Translations under genes and position numbers: made by a program | Source of the DNA: Locusta migratoria | Lineage: Eukaryota > Arthropoda > Insecta > Orthoptera > Acrididae | Direction: 5' to 3' | Length of the DNA: 64,000 nt | Assembly (NCBI GenBank): GCA_026315105.1 | Contig: JAOYRU010002311.1 | Span: 184,001-248,000 of the forward strand | Notes under the pieces: generated by a model | Database searches by the model: none | Told to the model about the DNA's origin: nothing | The model's input: the letters and a program-made list of their open reading frames with translations, nothing else | In this document: one piece after another, positions 1 to 11,141 of the stretch | Position numbering within the stretch: the stretch's first letter is position 1 | Layout: each line of letters starts with the position of its first letter

Positions 1-252
1 CCATTAAAAAATCGAAATGAAAACATTCTTGGTTTAAAATGTCTGCAACGCAGTAAGCGTCCAGGCAGTACAGACAAGAGTACTGCAGTTTAACAAAACA
101 CAACTCCTGGAGAGGGAGCAGAGCGGCGCCAGGGCGGCCGCCGGAGACCACGGCCCGCCACCTGACCGCCTCCACACTCCACATTTAATATATACATGTT
201 TTTTTTTTTTTGTTTGTTTCTCATGAAATTAACAAAAAAATTCTATACAAAT
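1..252. repeat. Partial first unit at the left edge
   Basis: The window opens at CCATTAAAAAATCG, about 17 bases after the unit start used here. The rest of the unit follows, with a T tract of 13 and both G interruptions. It is cut by the window edge and is not a biological truncation. Confidence 0.95.
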
Positions 253-796
253 TTAGGAATAAACAGCAAAAACCATTAAAAAATCGAAATGAAAACATTC
301 TTGGTTTAAAATGTCTGCAACGCAGTAAGCGTCCAGGCAGTACAGACAAGAGTACTGCAGTTTAACAAAACACAACTCCTGGAGAGGGAGCAGAGCGGCG
401 CCAGGGCGGCCGCCGGAGACCACGGCCCGCCACCTGACCGCCTCCACACTCCACATTTAATATATACATGTTTTTTTTTTTTTGTTTGTTTCTCATGAAA
501 TTAACAAAAAAATTCTATACAAATTTAGGAATAAACAGCAAAAACCATTAAAAAATCGAAATGAAAACATTCTTGGTTTAAAATGTCTGCAACGCAGTAA
601 GCGTCCAGGCAGTACAGACAAGAGTACTGCAGTTTAACAAAACACAACTCCTGGAGAGGGAGCAGAGCGGCGCCAGGGCGGCCGCCGGAGACCACGGCCC
701 GCCACCTGACCGCCTCCACACTCCACATTTAATATATACATGTTTTTTTTTTTTTGTTTGTTTCTCATGAAATTAACAAAAAAATTCTATACAAAT

Positions 797-1062
797 TTAG
801 GAATAAACAGCAAAAACCATTAAAATCGAAATGAAAACATTCTTGGTTTAAAATGTCTGCAACGCAGTAAGCGTCCAGGCAGTACAGACAAGAGTACTGC
901 AGTTTAACAAAACACAACTCCTGGAGAGGGAGCAGAGCGGCGCCAGGGCGGCCGCCGGAGACCACGGCCCGCCACCTGACCGCCTCCACACTCCACATTT
1001 AATATATACATGTTTTTTTTTGTTTGTTTCTCATGAAATTAACAAAAAAATTCTATACAAAT
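797..1062. repeat. Unit with a 2-bp deletion in the A6 tract
   Basis: At 822-825 this unit has CCATTAAAATCG, with four A where other copies have six, giving a 266-bp unit with T9. It is one of the few indels outside the T homopolymer. It shifts the frame of the recurrent minus-strand ORF without any sign of consequence. Confidence 0.85.
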
Positions 1063-2098
1063 TTAGGAATAAACAGCAAAAACCATTAAAAAATCGAAAT
1101 GAAAACATTCTTGGTTTAAAATGTCTGCAACGCAGTAAGCGTCCAGGCAGTACAGACAAGAGTACTGCAGTTTAACAAAACACAACTCCTGGAGAGGGAG
1201 CAGAGCGGCGCCAGGGCGGCCGCCGGAGACCACGGCCCGCCACCTGACCGCCTCCACACTCCACATTTAATATATACATGTTTTTTTTTTGTTTGTTTCT
1301 CATGAAATTAACAAAAAAATTCTATACAAATTTAGGAATAAACAGCAAAAACCATTAAAAAATCGAAATGAAAACATTCTTGGTTTAAAATGTCTGCAAC
1401 GCAGTAAGCGTCCAGGCAGTACAGACAAGAGTACTGCAGTTTAACAAAACACAACTCCTGGAGAGGGAGCAGAGCGGCGCCAGGGCGGCCGCCGGAGACC
1501 ACGGCCCGCCACCTGACCGCCTCCACACTCCACATTTAATATATACATGTTTTTTTTTTTTTTTTGTTTCTCATGAAATTAACAAAAAAATTCTATACAA
1601 ATTTAGGAATAAACAGCAAAAACCATTAAAAAATCGAAATGAAAACATTCTTGGTTTAAAATGTCTGCAACGCAGTAAGCGTCCAGGCAGTACAGACAAG
1701 AGTACTGCAGTTTAACAAAACACAACTCCTGGAGAGGGAGCAGAGCGGCGCCAGGGCGGCCGCCGGAGACCACGGCCCGCCACCTGACCGCCTCCACACT
1801 CCACATTTAATATATACATGTTTTTTTTTGTTTGTTTCTCATGAAATTAACAAAAAAATTCTATACAAATTTAGGAATAAACAGCAAAAACCATTAAAAA
1901 ATCGAAATGAAAACATTCTTGGTTTAAAATGTCTGCAACGCAGTAAGCGTCCAGGCAGTACAGACAAGAGTACTGCAGTTTAACAAAACACAACTCCTGG
2001 AGAGGGAGCAGAGCGGCGCCAGGGCGGCCGCCGGAGACCACGGCCCGCCACCTGACCGCCTCCACACTCCACATTTAATATATACATGTTTTTTTTTG

Positions 2099-2651
2099 TT
2101 TGTTTCCCATGAAATTAACAAAAAAATTCTATACAAATTTAGGAATAAACAGCAAAAACCATTAAAAAATCGAAATGAAAACATTCTTGGTTTAAAATGT
2201 CTGCAACGCAGTAAGCGTCCAGGCAGTACAGACAAGAGTACTGCAGTTTAACAAAACACAACTCCTGGAGAGGGAGCAGAGCGGCGCCAGGGCGGCCGCC
2301 GGAGACCACGGCCCGCCACCTGACCGCCTCCACACTCCACATTTAATATATACATGTTTTTTTTTTGTTTGTTTCCCATGAAATTAACAAAAAAATTCTA
2401 TACAAATTTAGGAATAAACAGCAAAAACCATTAAAAAATCGAAATGAAAACATTCTTGGTTTAAAATGTCTGCAACGCAGTAAGCGTCCAGGCAGTACAG
2501 ACAAGAGTACTGCAGTTTAACAAAACACAACTCCTGGAGAGGGAGCAGAGCGGCGCCAGGGCGGCCGCCGGAGACCACGGCCCGCCACCTGACCGCCTCC
2601 ACACTCCACATTTAATATATACATGTTTTTTTTTTGTTTGTTTCCCATGAA
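2099..2651. repeat. Three consecutive units sharing TTTCCCATG
   Basis: The usual TTTCTCATG becomes TTTCCCATG (one T to C change) in three adjacent units, near 2106, 2374 and 2643, and I did not see it elsewhere. The change also removes the BspHI site. Adjacent sharing of a private variant points to local copying of single units. Confidence 0.85.
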
Positions 2652-3198
2652 ATTAACAAAAAAATTCTATACAAATTTAGGAATAAACAGCAAAAACCAT
2701 TAAAAAATCGAAATGAAAACATTCTTGGTTTAAAATGTCTGCAACGCAGTAAGCGTCCAGGCAGTACAGACAAGAGTACTGCAGTTTAACAAAACACAAC
2801 TCCTGGAGAGGGAGCAGAGCGGCGCCAGGGCGGCCGCCGGAGACCACGGCCCGCCACCTGACCGCCTCCACACTCCACATTTAATATATACATGTTTTTT
2901 TTTTTTTGTTTGTTTCTCATGATATTAACAAAAAAATTCTATACAAATTTAGGAATAAACAGCAAAAACCATTAAAAAATCGAAATGAAAACATTCTTGG
3001 TTTAAAATGTCTGCAACGCAGTAAGCGTCCAGGCAGTACAGACAAGAGTACTGCAGTTTAACAAAACACAACTCCTGGAGAGGGAGCAGAGCGGCGCCAG
3101 GGCGGCCGCCGGAGACCACGGCCCGCCACCTGACCGCCTCCACACTCCACATTTAATATATACATGTTTTTTTTTTGTTTGTTTCTCATGAAATTAAC

Positions 3199-3261
3199 AA
3201 AAAAATTCTATACAAATTTAGGAATAAACAGCAAAAACCATTAAAAAATCGAAATGAAAAC
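3199..3261. other. Spaced A-tract region, possible intrinsic curvature (representative copy)
   Basis: A-tracts of 3-7 bases are spread through this 63-bp stretch. Their centres are separated by roughly 8-13 bases, averaging about 10.9 over the first five tracts, close to one helical turn. A-tracts phased this way bend DNA, a known feature of many satellites. AATAAA occurs at 3223-3228 on the + strand but has no clear downstream element. Curvature is inferred, not measured. Confidence 0.4.
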
Positions 3262-3369
3262 ATTCTTGGTTTAAAATGTCTGCAACGCAGTAAGCGTCCA
3301 GGCAGTACAGACAAGAGTACTGCAGTTTAACAAAACACAACTCCTGGAGAGGGAGCAGAGCGGCGCCAG

Positions 3370-3379
3370 GGCGGCCGCC
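3370..3379. other. GC palindrome with NotI site and Sp1-type box (representative copy)
   Basis: GGCGGCCGCC is a perfect 10-bp palindrome containing the NotI site GCGGCCGC. With the preceding G it also gives GGGCGG, the Sp1/KLF GC-box core. Every unit read carries it, so NotI cleavage of unmethylated DNA would reduce the array to unit-length fragments. KLF/Sp1 use is inference. Confidence 0.7.
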
Positions 3380-3391
3380 GGAGACCACGGC

Positions 3392-3401
3392 CCGCCACCT
3401 G
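3392..3401 (-). promoter_or_regulatory. CTCF-core-like site / E-box (representative copy)
   Basis: The minus strand reads CAGGTGGCGG, which fits all ten positions of the CTCF core consensus YAGRKGGCRS, and the next base also fits. The four upstream positions of the longer consensus (CCAS) match at only one. The same bases contain CACCTG on the + strand (3396-3401), an E-box of the type bound by ZEB, Snail or bHLH factors. The site is present in the same orientation in essentially every unit, with CpG inside it, so any binding could be methylation-sensitive. Occupancy is inference from a consensus only. Confidence 0.4.
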
Positions 3402-3420
3402 ACCGCCTCCACACTCCACA

Positions 3421-3435
3421 TTTAATATATACATG
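3421..3435. promoter_or_regulatory. AT-rich TATATA stretch, ATTAAA on the minus strand (representative copy)
   Basis: The sequence TTTAATATATACATG lies between the GC core and the T tract. On the minus strand it reads as a TATATAT element and then ATTAAA, the commonest variant poly(A) signal, followed by a GT-rich stretch (TGTGGAGTGTGG). It could therefore be a TATA-like element, a variant poly(A) signal with a downstream element, or neither. The motif alone does not decide. Confidence 0.25.
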
Positions 3436-3454
3436 TTTTTTTTTTGTTTGTTTC
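3436..3454. repeat. Interrupted T homopolymer of the modal unit
   Basis: Ten T, then G, TTT, G, TTTC. This is the main length-variable site of the array. Pure T run lengths from 8 to 14 dominate, and two single-G interruptions separate the run from TTTCTCATGA. Copies with one or no interruption reach much greater lengths elsewhere in the window. Confidence 0.9.
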
Positions 3455-6400
3455 TCATGAAATTAACAAAAAAATTCTATACAAATTTAGGAATAAACAG
3501 CAAAAACCATTAAAAAATCGAAATGAAAACATTCTTGGTTTAAAATGTCTGCAACGCAGTAAGCGTCCAGGCAGTACAGACAAGAGTACTGCAGTTTAAC
3601 AAAACACAACTCCTGGAGAGGGAGCAGAGCGGCGCCAGGGCGGCCGCCGGAGACCACGGCCCGCCACCTGAGCGCCTCCACACTCCACATTTAATATATA
3701 CATGTTTTTTTTTTGTTTGTTTCTCATGAAATTAACAAAAAAATTCTATACAAATTTAGGAATAAACAGCAAAAACCATTAAAAAATCGAAATGAAAACA
3801 TTCTTGGTTTAAAATGTCTGCAACGCAGTAAGCGTCCAGGCAGTACAGACAAGAGTACTGCAGTTTAACAAAACACAACTCCTGGAGAGGGAGCAGAGCG
3901 GCGCCAGGGCGGCCGCCGGAGACCACGGCCCGCCACCTGACCGCCTCCACACTCCACATTTAATATATACATGTTTTTTTTTTTTTGTTTGTTTCTCATG
4001 AAATTAACAAAAAAATTCTATACAAATTTAGGAATAAACAGCAAAAACCATTAAAAAATCGAAATGAAAACATTCTTGGTTTAAAATGTCTGCAACGCAG
4101 TAAGCGTCCAGGCAGTACAGACAAGAGTACTGCAGTTTAACAAAACACAACTCCTGGAGAGGGAGCAGAGCGGCGCCAGGGCGGCCGCCGGAGACCACGG
4201 CCCGCCACCTGACCGCCTCCACACTCCACATTTAATATATACATGTTTTTTTTTTGTTTGTTTCTCATGAAATTAACAAAAAAATTCTATACAAATTTAG
4301 GAATAAACAGCAAAAACCATTAAAAAATCGAAATGAAAACATTCTTGGTTTAAAATGTCTGCAACGCAGTAAGCGTCCAGGCAGTACAGACAAGAGTACT
4401 GCAGTTTAACAAAACACAACTCCTGGAGAGGGAGCAGAGCGGCGCCAGGGCGGCCGCCGGAGACCACGGCCCGCCACCTGACCGCCTCCACACTCCACAT
4501 TTAATATATACATGTTTTTTTTTTGTTTGTTTCTCATGAAATTAACAAAAAAATTCTATACAAATTTAGGAATAAACAGCAAAAACCATTAAAAAATCGA
4601 AATGAAAACATTCTTGGTTTAAAATGTCTGCAACGCAGTAAGCGTCCAGGCAGTACAGACAAGAGTACTGCAGTTTAACAAAACACAACTCCTGGAGAGG
4701 GAGCAGAGCGGCGCCAGGGCGGCCGCCGGAGACCACGGCCCGCCACCTGACCGCCTCCACACTCCACATTTAATATATACATGTTTTTTTTTGTTTGTTT
4801 CTCATGAAATTAACAAAAAAATTCTATACAAATTTAGGAATAAACAGCAAAAACCATTAAAAAATCGAAATGAAAACATTCTTGGTTTAAAATGTCTGCA
4901 ACGCAGTAAGCGTCCAGGCAGTACAGACAAGAGTACTGCAGTTTAACAAAACACAACTCCTGGAGAGGGAGCAGAGCGGCGCCAGGGCGGCCGCCGGAGA
5001 CCACGGCCCGCCACCTGACCGCCTCCACACTCCACATTTAATATATACATGTTTTTTTTTGTTTGTTTCTCATGAAATTAACAAAAAAATTCTATACAAA
5101 TTTAGGAATAAACAGCAAAAACCATTAAAAAATCGAAATGAAAACATTCTTGGTTTAAAATGTCTGCAACGCAGTAAGCGTCCAGGCAGTACAGACAAGA
5201 GTACTGCAGTTTAACAAAACACAACTCCTGGAGAGGGAGCAGAGCGGCGCCAGGGCGGCCGCCGGAGACCACGGCCCGCCACCTGACCGCCTCCACACTC
5301 CACATTTAATATATACATGTTTTTTTTTTGTTTGTTTCTCATGAAATTAACAAAAAAATTCTATACAAATTTAGGAATAAACAGCAAAAACCATTAAAAA
5401 ATCGAAATGAAAACATTCTTGGTTTAAAATGTCTGCAACGCAGTAAGCGTCCAGGCAGTACAGACAAGAGTACTGCAGTTTAACAAAACACAACTCCTGG
5501 AGAGGGAGCAGAGCGGCGCCAGGGCGGCCGCCGGAGACCACGGCCCGCCACCTGACCGCCTCCACACTCCACATTTAATATATACATGTTTTTTTTTTTT
5601 TGTTTGTTTCTCATGAAATTAACAAAAAAATTCTATACAAATTTAGGAATAAACAGCAAAAACCATTAAAAAATCGAAATGAAAACATTCTTGGTTTAAA
5701 ATGTCTGCAACGCAGTAAGCGTCCAGGCAGTACAGACAAGAGTACTGCAGTTTAACAAAACACAACTCCTGGAGAGGGAGCAGAGCGGCGCCAGGGCGGC
5801 CGCCGGAGACCACGGCCCGCCACCTGACCGCCTCCACACTCCACATTTAATATATACATGTTTTTTTTTTTTTTTTGTTTGTTTCTCATGAAATTAACAA
5901 AAAAATTCTATACAAATTTAGGAATAAACAGCAAAAACCATTAAAAAATCGAAATGAAAACATTCTTGGTTTAAAATGTCTGCAACGCAGTAAGCGTCCA
6001 GGCAGTACAGACAAGAGTACTGCAGTTTAACAAAACACAACTCCTGGAGAGGGAGCAGAGCGGCGCCAGGGCGGCCGCCGGAGACCACGGCCCGCCACCT
6101 GACCGCCTCCACACTCCACATTTAATATATACATGTTTTTTTTTTTTTTTTTTGTTTGTTTCTCATGAAATTAACAAAAAAATTCTATACAAATTTAGGA
6201 ATAAACAGCAAAAACCATTAAAAAATCGAAATGAAAACATTCTTGGTTTAAAATGTCTGCAACGCAGTAAGCGTCCAGGCAGTACAGACAAGAGTACTGC
6301 AGTTTAACAAAACACAACTCCTGGAGAGGGAGCAGAGCGGCGCCAGGGCGGCCGCCGGAGACCACGGCCCGCCACCTGACCGCCTCCACACTCCACATTT

Positions 6401-7228
6401 AATATATACATGTTTTTTTTTTTTTTTTGTTTGTTTCTCATGAAATTAACAAAAAAATTCTATACAAATTTAGGAATAAACAGCAAAAACCATTAAAAAA
6501 TCGAAATGAAAACATTCTTGGTTTAAAATGTCTGCAACGCAGTAAGCGTCCAGGCAGTACAGACAAGAGTACTGCAGTTTAACAAAACACAACTCCTGGA
6601 GAGGGAGCAGAGCGGCGCCAGGGCGGCCGCCGGAGACCACGGCCCGCCACCTGACCGCCTCCACACTCCACATTTAATATATACATGTTTTTTTTTTTTT
6701 TTTTGTTTCTCATGAAATTAACAAAAAAATTCTATACAAATTTAGGAATAAACAGCAAAAACCATTAAAAAATCGAAATGAAAACATTCTTGGTTTAAAA
6801 TGTCTGCAACGCAGTAAGCGTCCAGGCAGTACAGACAAGAGTACTGCAGTTTAACAAAACACAACTCCTGGAGAGGGAGCAGAGCGGCGCCAGGGCGGCC
6901 GCCGGAGACCACGGCCCGCCACCTGACCGCCTCCACACTCCACATTTAATATATACATGTTTTTTTTTTTTTTTGTTTCTCATGAAATTAACAAAAAAAT
7001 TCTATACAAATTTAGGAATAAACAGCAAAAACCATTAAAAAATCGAAGTGAAAACATTCTTGGTTTAAAATGTCCGCAACGCAGTAAGCGTCCAGGCAGT
7101 ACAGACAAGAGTACTGCAGTTTAACAAAACACAACTCCTGGAGAGGGAGCAGAGCGGCGCCAGGGCGGCCGCCGGAGACCACGGCCCGCCACCTGACCGC
7201 CTCCACACTCCACATTTAATATATACAT

Positions 7229-7229
<1 letters not shown>

Positions 7230-7270
<41 letters not shown>
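7230..7270. repeat. Expanded T tract, 41 T
   Basis: Pure T41 followed by GTTTCTC; the first G interruption is absent. Confidence 0.85.
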
Positions 7271-7271
<1 letters not shown>

Positions 7272-9139
7272 TTTCTCATGAAATTAACAAAAAAATTCTA
7301 TACAAATTTAGGAATAAACAGCAAAAACCATTAAAAAATCGAAATGAAAACATTCTTGGTTTAAAATGTCTGCAACGCAGTAAGCGTCCAGGCAGTACAG
7401 ACAAGAGTACTGCAGTTTAACAAAACACAACTCCTGGAGAGGGAGCAGAGCGGCGCCAGGGCGGCCGCCGGAGACCACGGCCCGCCACCTGACCGCCTCC
7501 ACACTCCACATTTAATATATACATGTTTTTTTTTTGTTTGTTTCTCATGAAATTAACAAAAAAATTCTATACAAATTTAGGAATAAACAGCAAAAACCAT
7601 TAAAAAATCGAAATGAAAACATTCTTGGTTTAAAATGTCTGCAACGCAGTAAGCGTCCAGGCAGTACAGACAAGAGTACTGCAGTTTAACAAAACACAAC
7701 TCCTGGAGAGGGAGCAGAGCGGCGCCAGGGCGGCCGCCGGAGACCACGGCCCGCCACCTGACCGCCTCCACACTCCACATTTAATATATACATGTTTTTT
7801 TTTGTTTGTTTCTCATGAAATTAACAAAAAAATTCTATACAAATTTAGGAATAAACAGCAAAAACCATTAAAAAATCGAAATGAAAACATTCTTGGTTTA
7901 AAATGTCTGCAACGCAGTAAGCGTCCAGGCAGTACAGACAAGAGTACTGCAGTTTAACAAAACACAACTCCTGGAGAGGGAGCAGAGCGGCGCCAGGGCG
8001 GCCGCCGGAGACCACGGCCCGCCACCTGACCGCCTCCACACTCCACATTTAATATATACATGTTTTTTTTTTGTTTGTTTCTCATGAAATTAACAAAAAA
8101 ATTGTATACAAATTTAGGAATAAACAGCAAAAACCATTAAAAAATCGAAATGAAAACATTCTTGGTTTAAAATGTCTGCAACGCAGTAAGCGTCCAGGCA
8201 GTACAGACAAGAGTACTGCAGTTTAACAAAACACAACTCCTGGAGAGGGAGCAGAGCGGCGCCAGGGCGGCCGCCGGAGACCACGGCCCGCCACCTGACC
8301 GCCTCCACACTCCACATTTAATATATACATGTTTTTTTTTTTTTGTTTGTTTCTCATGAAATTAACAAAAAAATTCTATACAAATTTAGGAATAAACAGC
8401 AAAAACCATTAAAAAATCGAAATGAAAACATTCTTGGTTTAAAATGTCTGCAACGCAGTAAGCGTCCAGGCAGTACAGACAAGAGTACTGCAGTTTAACA
8501 AAACACAACTCCTGGAGAGGGAGCAGAGCGGCGCCAGGGCGGCCGCCGGAGACCACGGCCCGCCACCTGACCGCCTCCACACTCCACATTTAATATATAC
8601 ATGTTTTTTTTTGTTTGTTTCTCATGACATTAACAAAAGAATTCTATACAAATTTAGGAATAAACAGCAAAAACCATTAAAAAATCGAAATGAAAACATT
8701 CTTGGTTTAAAATGTCTGCAACGCAGTAAGCGTCCAGGCAGTACAGACAAGAGTACTGCAGTTTAACAAAACACAACTCCTGGAGAGGGAGCAGAGCGGC
8801 GCCAGGGCGGCCGCCGGAGACCACGGCCCGCCACCTGACCGCCTCCACACTCCACATTTAATATATACATGTTTTTTTTTTGTTTGTTTCTCATGAAATT
8901 AACAAAAAAATTCTATACAAATTTAGGAATAAACAGCAAAAACCATTAAAAAATCGAAATGAAAACATTCTTGGTTTAAAATGTCTGCAACGCAGTAAGC
9001 GTCCAGGCAGTACAGACAAGAGTACTGCAGTTTAACAAAACACAACTCCTGGAGAGGGAGCAGAGCGGCGCCAGGGCGGCCGCCGGAGACCACGGCCCGC
9101 CACCTGACCGCCTCCACACTCCACATTTAATATATACAT

Positions 9140-9140
<1 letters not shown>

Positions 9141-9178
<38 letters not shown>
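9141..9178. repeat. Expanded T tract, 38 T
   Basis: Pure T38 then GTTTCTC. The following unit has a CACTTCACAT substitution near 9410. Confidence 0.85.
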
Positions 9179-9179
<1 letters not shown>

Positions 9180-9701
9180 TTTCTCATGAAATTAACAAAA
9201 AAATTCTATACAAATTTAGGAATAAACAGCAAAAACCATTAAAAAATCGAAATGAAAACATTCTTGGTTTAAAATGTCTGCAACGCAGTAAGCGTCCAGG
9301 CAGTACAGACAAGAGTACTGCAGTTTAACAAAACACAACTCCTGGAGAGGGAGCAGAGCGGCGCCAGGGCGGCCGCCGGAGACCACGGCCCGCCACCTGA
9401 CCGCCTCCACACTTCACATTTAATATATACATGTTTTTTTTTTGTTTGTTTCTCATGAAATTAACAAAAAAATTCTATACAATTTTAGGAATAAACAGCA
9501 AAAACCATTAAAAAATCGAAATGAAAACATTCTTGGTTTAAAATGTCTGCAACGCAGTAAGCGTCCAGGCAGTACAGACAAGAGTACTGCAGTTTAACAA
9601 AACACAACTCCTGGAGAGGGAGCAGAGCGGCGCCAGGGCGGCCGCCGGAGACCACGGCCCGCCACCTGACCGCCTCCACACTCCACATTTAATATATACA
9701 T

Positions 9702-9702
<1 letters not shown>

Positions 9703-9734
<32 letters not shown>
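9703..9734. repeat. Expanded T tract, 32 T
   Basis: Pure T32 then GTTTCTC. Confidence 0.85.
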
Positions 9735-9735
<1 letters not shown>

Positions 9736-10528
9736 TTTCTCATGAAATTAACAAAAAAATTCTATACAAATTTAGGAATAAACAGCAAAAACCATTAAAA
9801 AATCGAAATGAAAACATTCTTGGTTTAAAATGTCTGCAACGCAGTAAGCGTCCAGGCAGTACAGACAAGAGTACTGCAGTTTAACAAAACACAACTCCTG
9901 GAGAGGGAGCAGAGCGGCGCCAGGGCGGCCGCCGGAGACCACGGCCCGCCACCTGACCGCCTCCACACTCCACATTTAATATATACATGTTTTTTTTTTG
10001 TTTGTTTCTCATGAAATTGACAAAAAAATTCTATACAAATTTAGGAATAAACAGCAAAAACCATTAAAAAATCGAAATGAAAACATTCTTGGTTTAAAAT
10101 GTCTGCAACGCAGTAAGCGTCCAGGCAGTACAGACAAGAGTACTGCAGTTTAACAAAACACAACTCCTGGAGAGGGAGCAGAGCGGCGCCAGGGCGGCCG
10201 CCGGAGACCACGGCCCGCCACCTGACCGCCTCCACACTCCACATTTAATATATACATGTTTTTTTTTTTTGTTTGTTTCTCATGAAATTAACAAAAAAAT
10301 TCTATACAAATTTAGGAATAAACAGCAAAAACCATTAAAAAATCGAAATGAAAACATTCTTGGTTTAAAATGTCTGCAACGCAGTAAGCGTCCAGGCAGT
10401 ACAGACAAGAGTACTGCAGTTTAACAAAACACAACTCCTGGAGAGGGAGCAGAGCGGCGCCAGGGCGGCCGCCGGAGACCACGGCCCGCCACCTGACCGC
10501 CTCCACACTCCACATTTAATATATACAT

Positions 10529-10529
<1 letters not shown>

Positions 10530-10572
<43 letters not shown>
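10530..10572. repeat. Expanded T tract, 43 T
   Basis: Pure T43 then GTTTCTC. First of three tracts of 43-44 T within 0.9 kb. Confidence 0.85.
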
Positions 10573-10573
<1 letters not shown>

Positions 10574-11096
10574 TTTCTCATGAAATTAACAAAAAAATTC
10601 TATACAAATTTAGGAATAAACAGCAAAAACCATTAAAAAATCGAAATGAAAACATTCTTGGTTTAAAATGTCTGCAACGCAGTAAGCGTCCAGGCAGTAC
10701 AGACAAGAGTACTGCAGTTTAACAAAACACAACTCCTGGAGAGGGAGCAGAGCGGCGCCAGGGCGGCCGCCGGAGACCACGGCCCGCCACCTGACCGCCT
10801 CCACACTCCACATTTAATATATACATGTTTTTTTTTTTGTTTGTTTCTCATGAAATTAACAAAAAAATTCTATACAAATTTAGGAATAAACAGCAAAAAC
10901 CATTAAAAAATCGAAATGAAAACATTCTTGGTTTAAAATGTCTGCAACGCAGTAAGCGTCCAGGCAGTACAGACAAGAGTACTGCAGTTTAACAAAACAC
11001 AACTCCTGGAGAGGGAGCAGAGCGGCGCCAGGGCGGCCGCCGGAGACCACGGCCCGCCACCTGACCGCCTCCACACTCCACATTTAATATATACAT

Positions 11097-11097
<1 letters not shown>

Positions 11098-11140
<43 letters not shown>
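11098..11140. repeat. Expanded T tract, 43 T
   Basis: Pure T43 then GTTTCTC, two units after the previous T43. Confidence 0.85.

Positions 11141-11141
<1 letters not shown>

Larger units (their letters stand above)
3341..3420. other. CpG-dense GC-rich core of the unit (representative copy)
   Basis: About 80 bases of roughly two-thirds or more G+C, set in an otherwise AT-rich unit, with eight CpG. The block recurs once per unit across the window, so the array is a train of miniature CpG islands at ~270-bp spacing. The minus strand of the right half (3383-3420) has about eight GG or GGG runs within some 36 bases. CpG-to-TpG or CpA changes inside this core are very rare among the copies I read. 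Function is unknown; protein binding, replication or chromatin roles are all possible. Confidence 0.85.
3218..3486. repeat. Reference unit (269 bp, modal form)
   Basis: This copy matches the commonest form and serves as the key for all others. In + strand order: AT-rich A-tract region (about 3199-3261, crossing the unit boundary); mixed region with AGTACT at 3316-3321 overlapping the PstI site CTGCAG at 3320-3325; GC-rich core about 3341-3420 with GGCGCC at 3362-3367 and the NotI site GCGGCCGC at 3371-3378; AT stretch 3421-3435; T10 at 3436-3445 followed by G, TTT, G, TTTCTC; and BspHI site TCATGA at 3455-3460. About 11 CpG dinucleotides lie in the unit, eight of them in the GC core. The unit start chosen here is arbitrary. 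Confidence 0.95.
253..7011. repeat. Left sub-array, short-T units
   Basis: Twenty-five units with T runs mostly 8-14, rising to 16-18 near 5.9-6.5 kb. One unit at about 1550-1565 and the two around 6.69-6.98 kb have already lost the first G interruption. Otherwise these are reference-type units with isolated substitutions, such as CCTGAGCGCC at about 3669 and TCATGATATT at about 2918. No gene is seen. Confidence 0.9.

Noticed and set aside
253..456. A 67-residue minus-strand ORF (begins MWSVEAVRW) that recurs in nearly every unit
   Set aside because: It repeats only because the DNA unit repeats. Copies have lost the start (the CACTTCACAT units) or changed frame (797-1062) with no sign of constraint, there is no recognisable domain, and changes are not biased to silent positions.
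3223..3228. AATAAA as a functional + strand poly(A) signal
   Set aside because: It lies in an A-rich stretch where it is expected by chance, and the GT-rich element expected shortly downstream is not present.
3388..3410. PRDM9 hotspot motif CCNCCNTNNCCNC
   Set aside because: The nearest alignment, CCACCTGACCGCC, fails at two fixed positions, so I do not claim a recombination hotspot motif.
3218..3486. SINE or other short retroelement as the unit
   Set aside because: There is a GC-rich part and an A run on the minus strand, but I find no convincing RNA polymerase III A and B boxes, and copies are tandem with no target-site duplications.
3218..3486. CENP-B box or alpha-satellite relationship
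   Set aside because: No sequence resembling the CENP-B box core is present, and the unit length and composition differ from alpha satellite.
7230..7270. T tracts as bacterial-type terminators
   Set aside because: No stable hairpin precedes them, and the array is eukaryotic in character; they are better explained as slippage-prone homopolymers.
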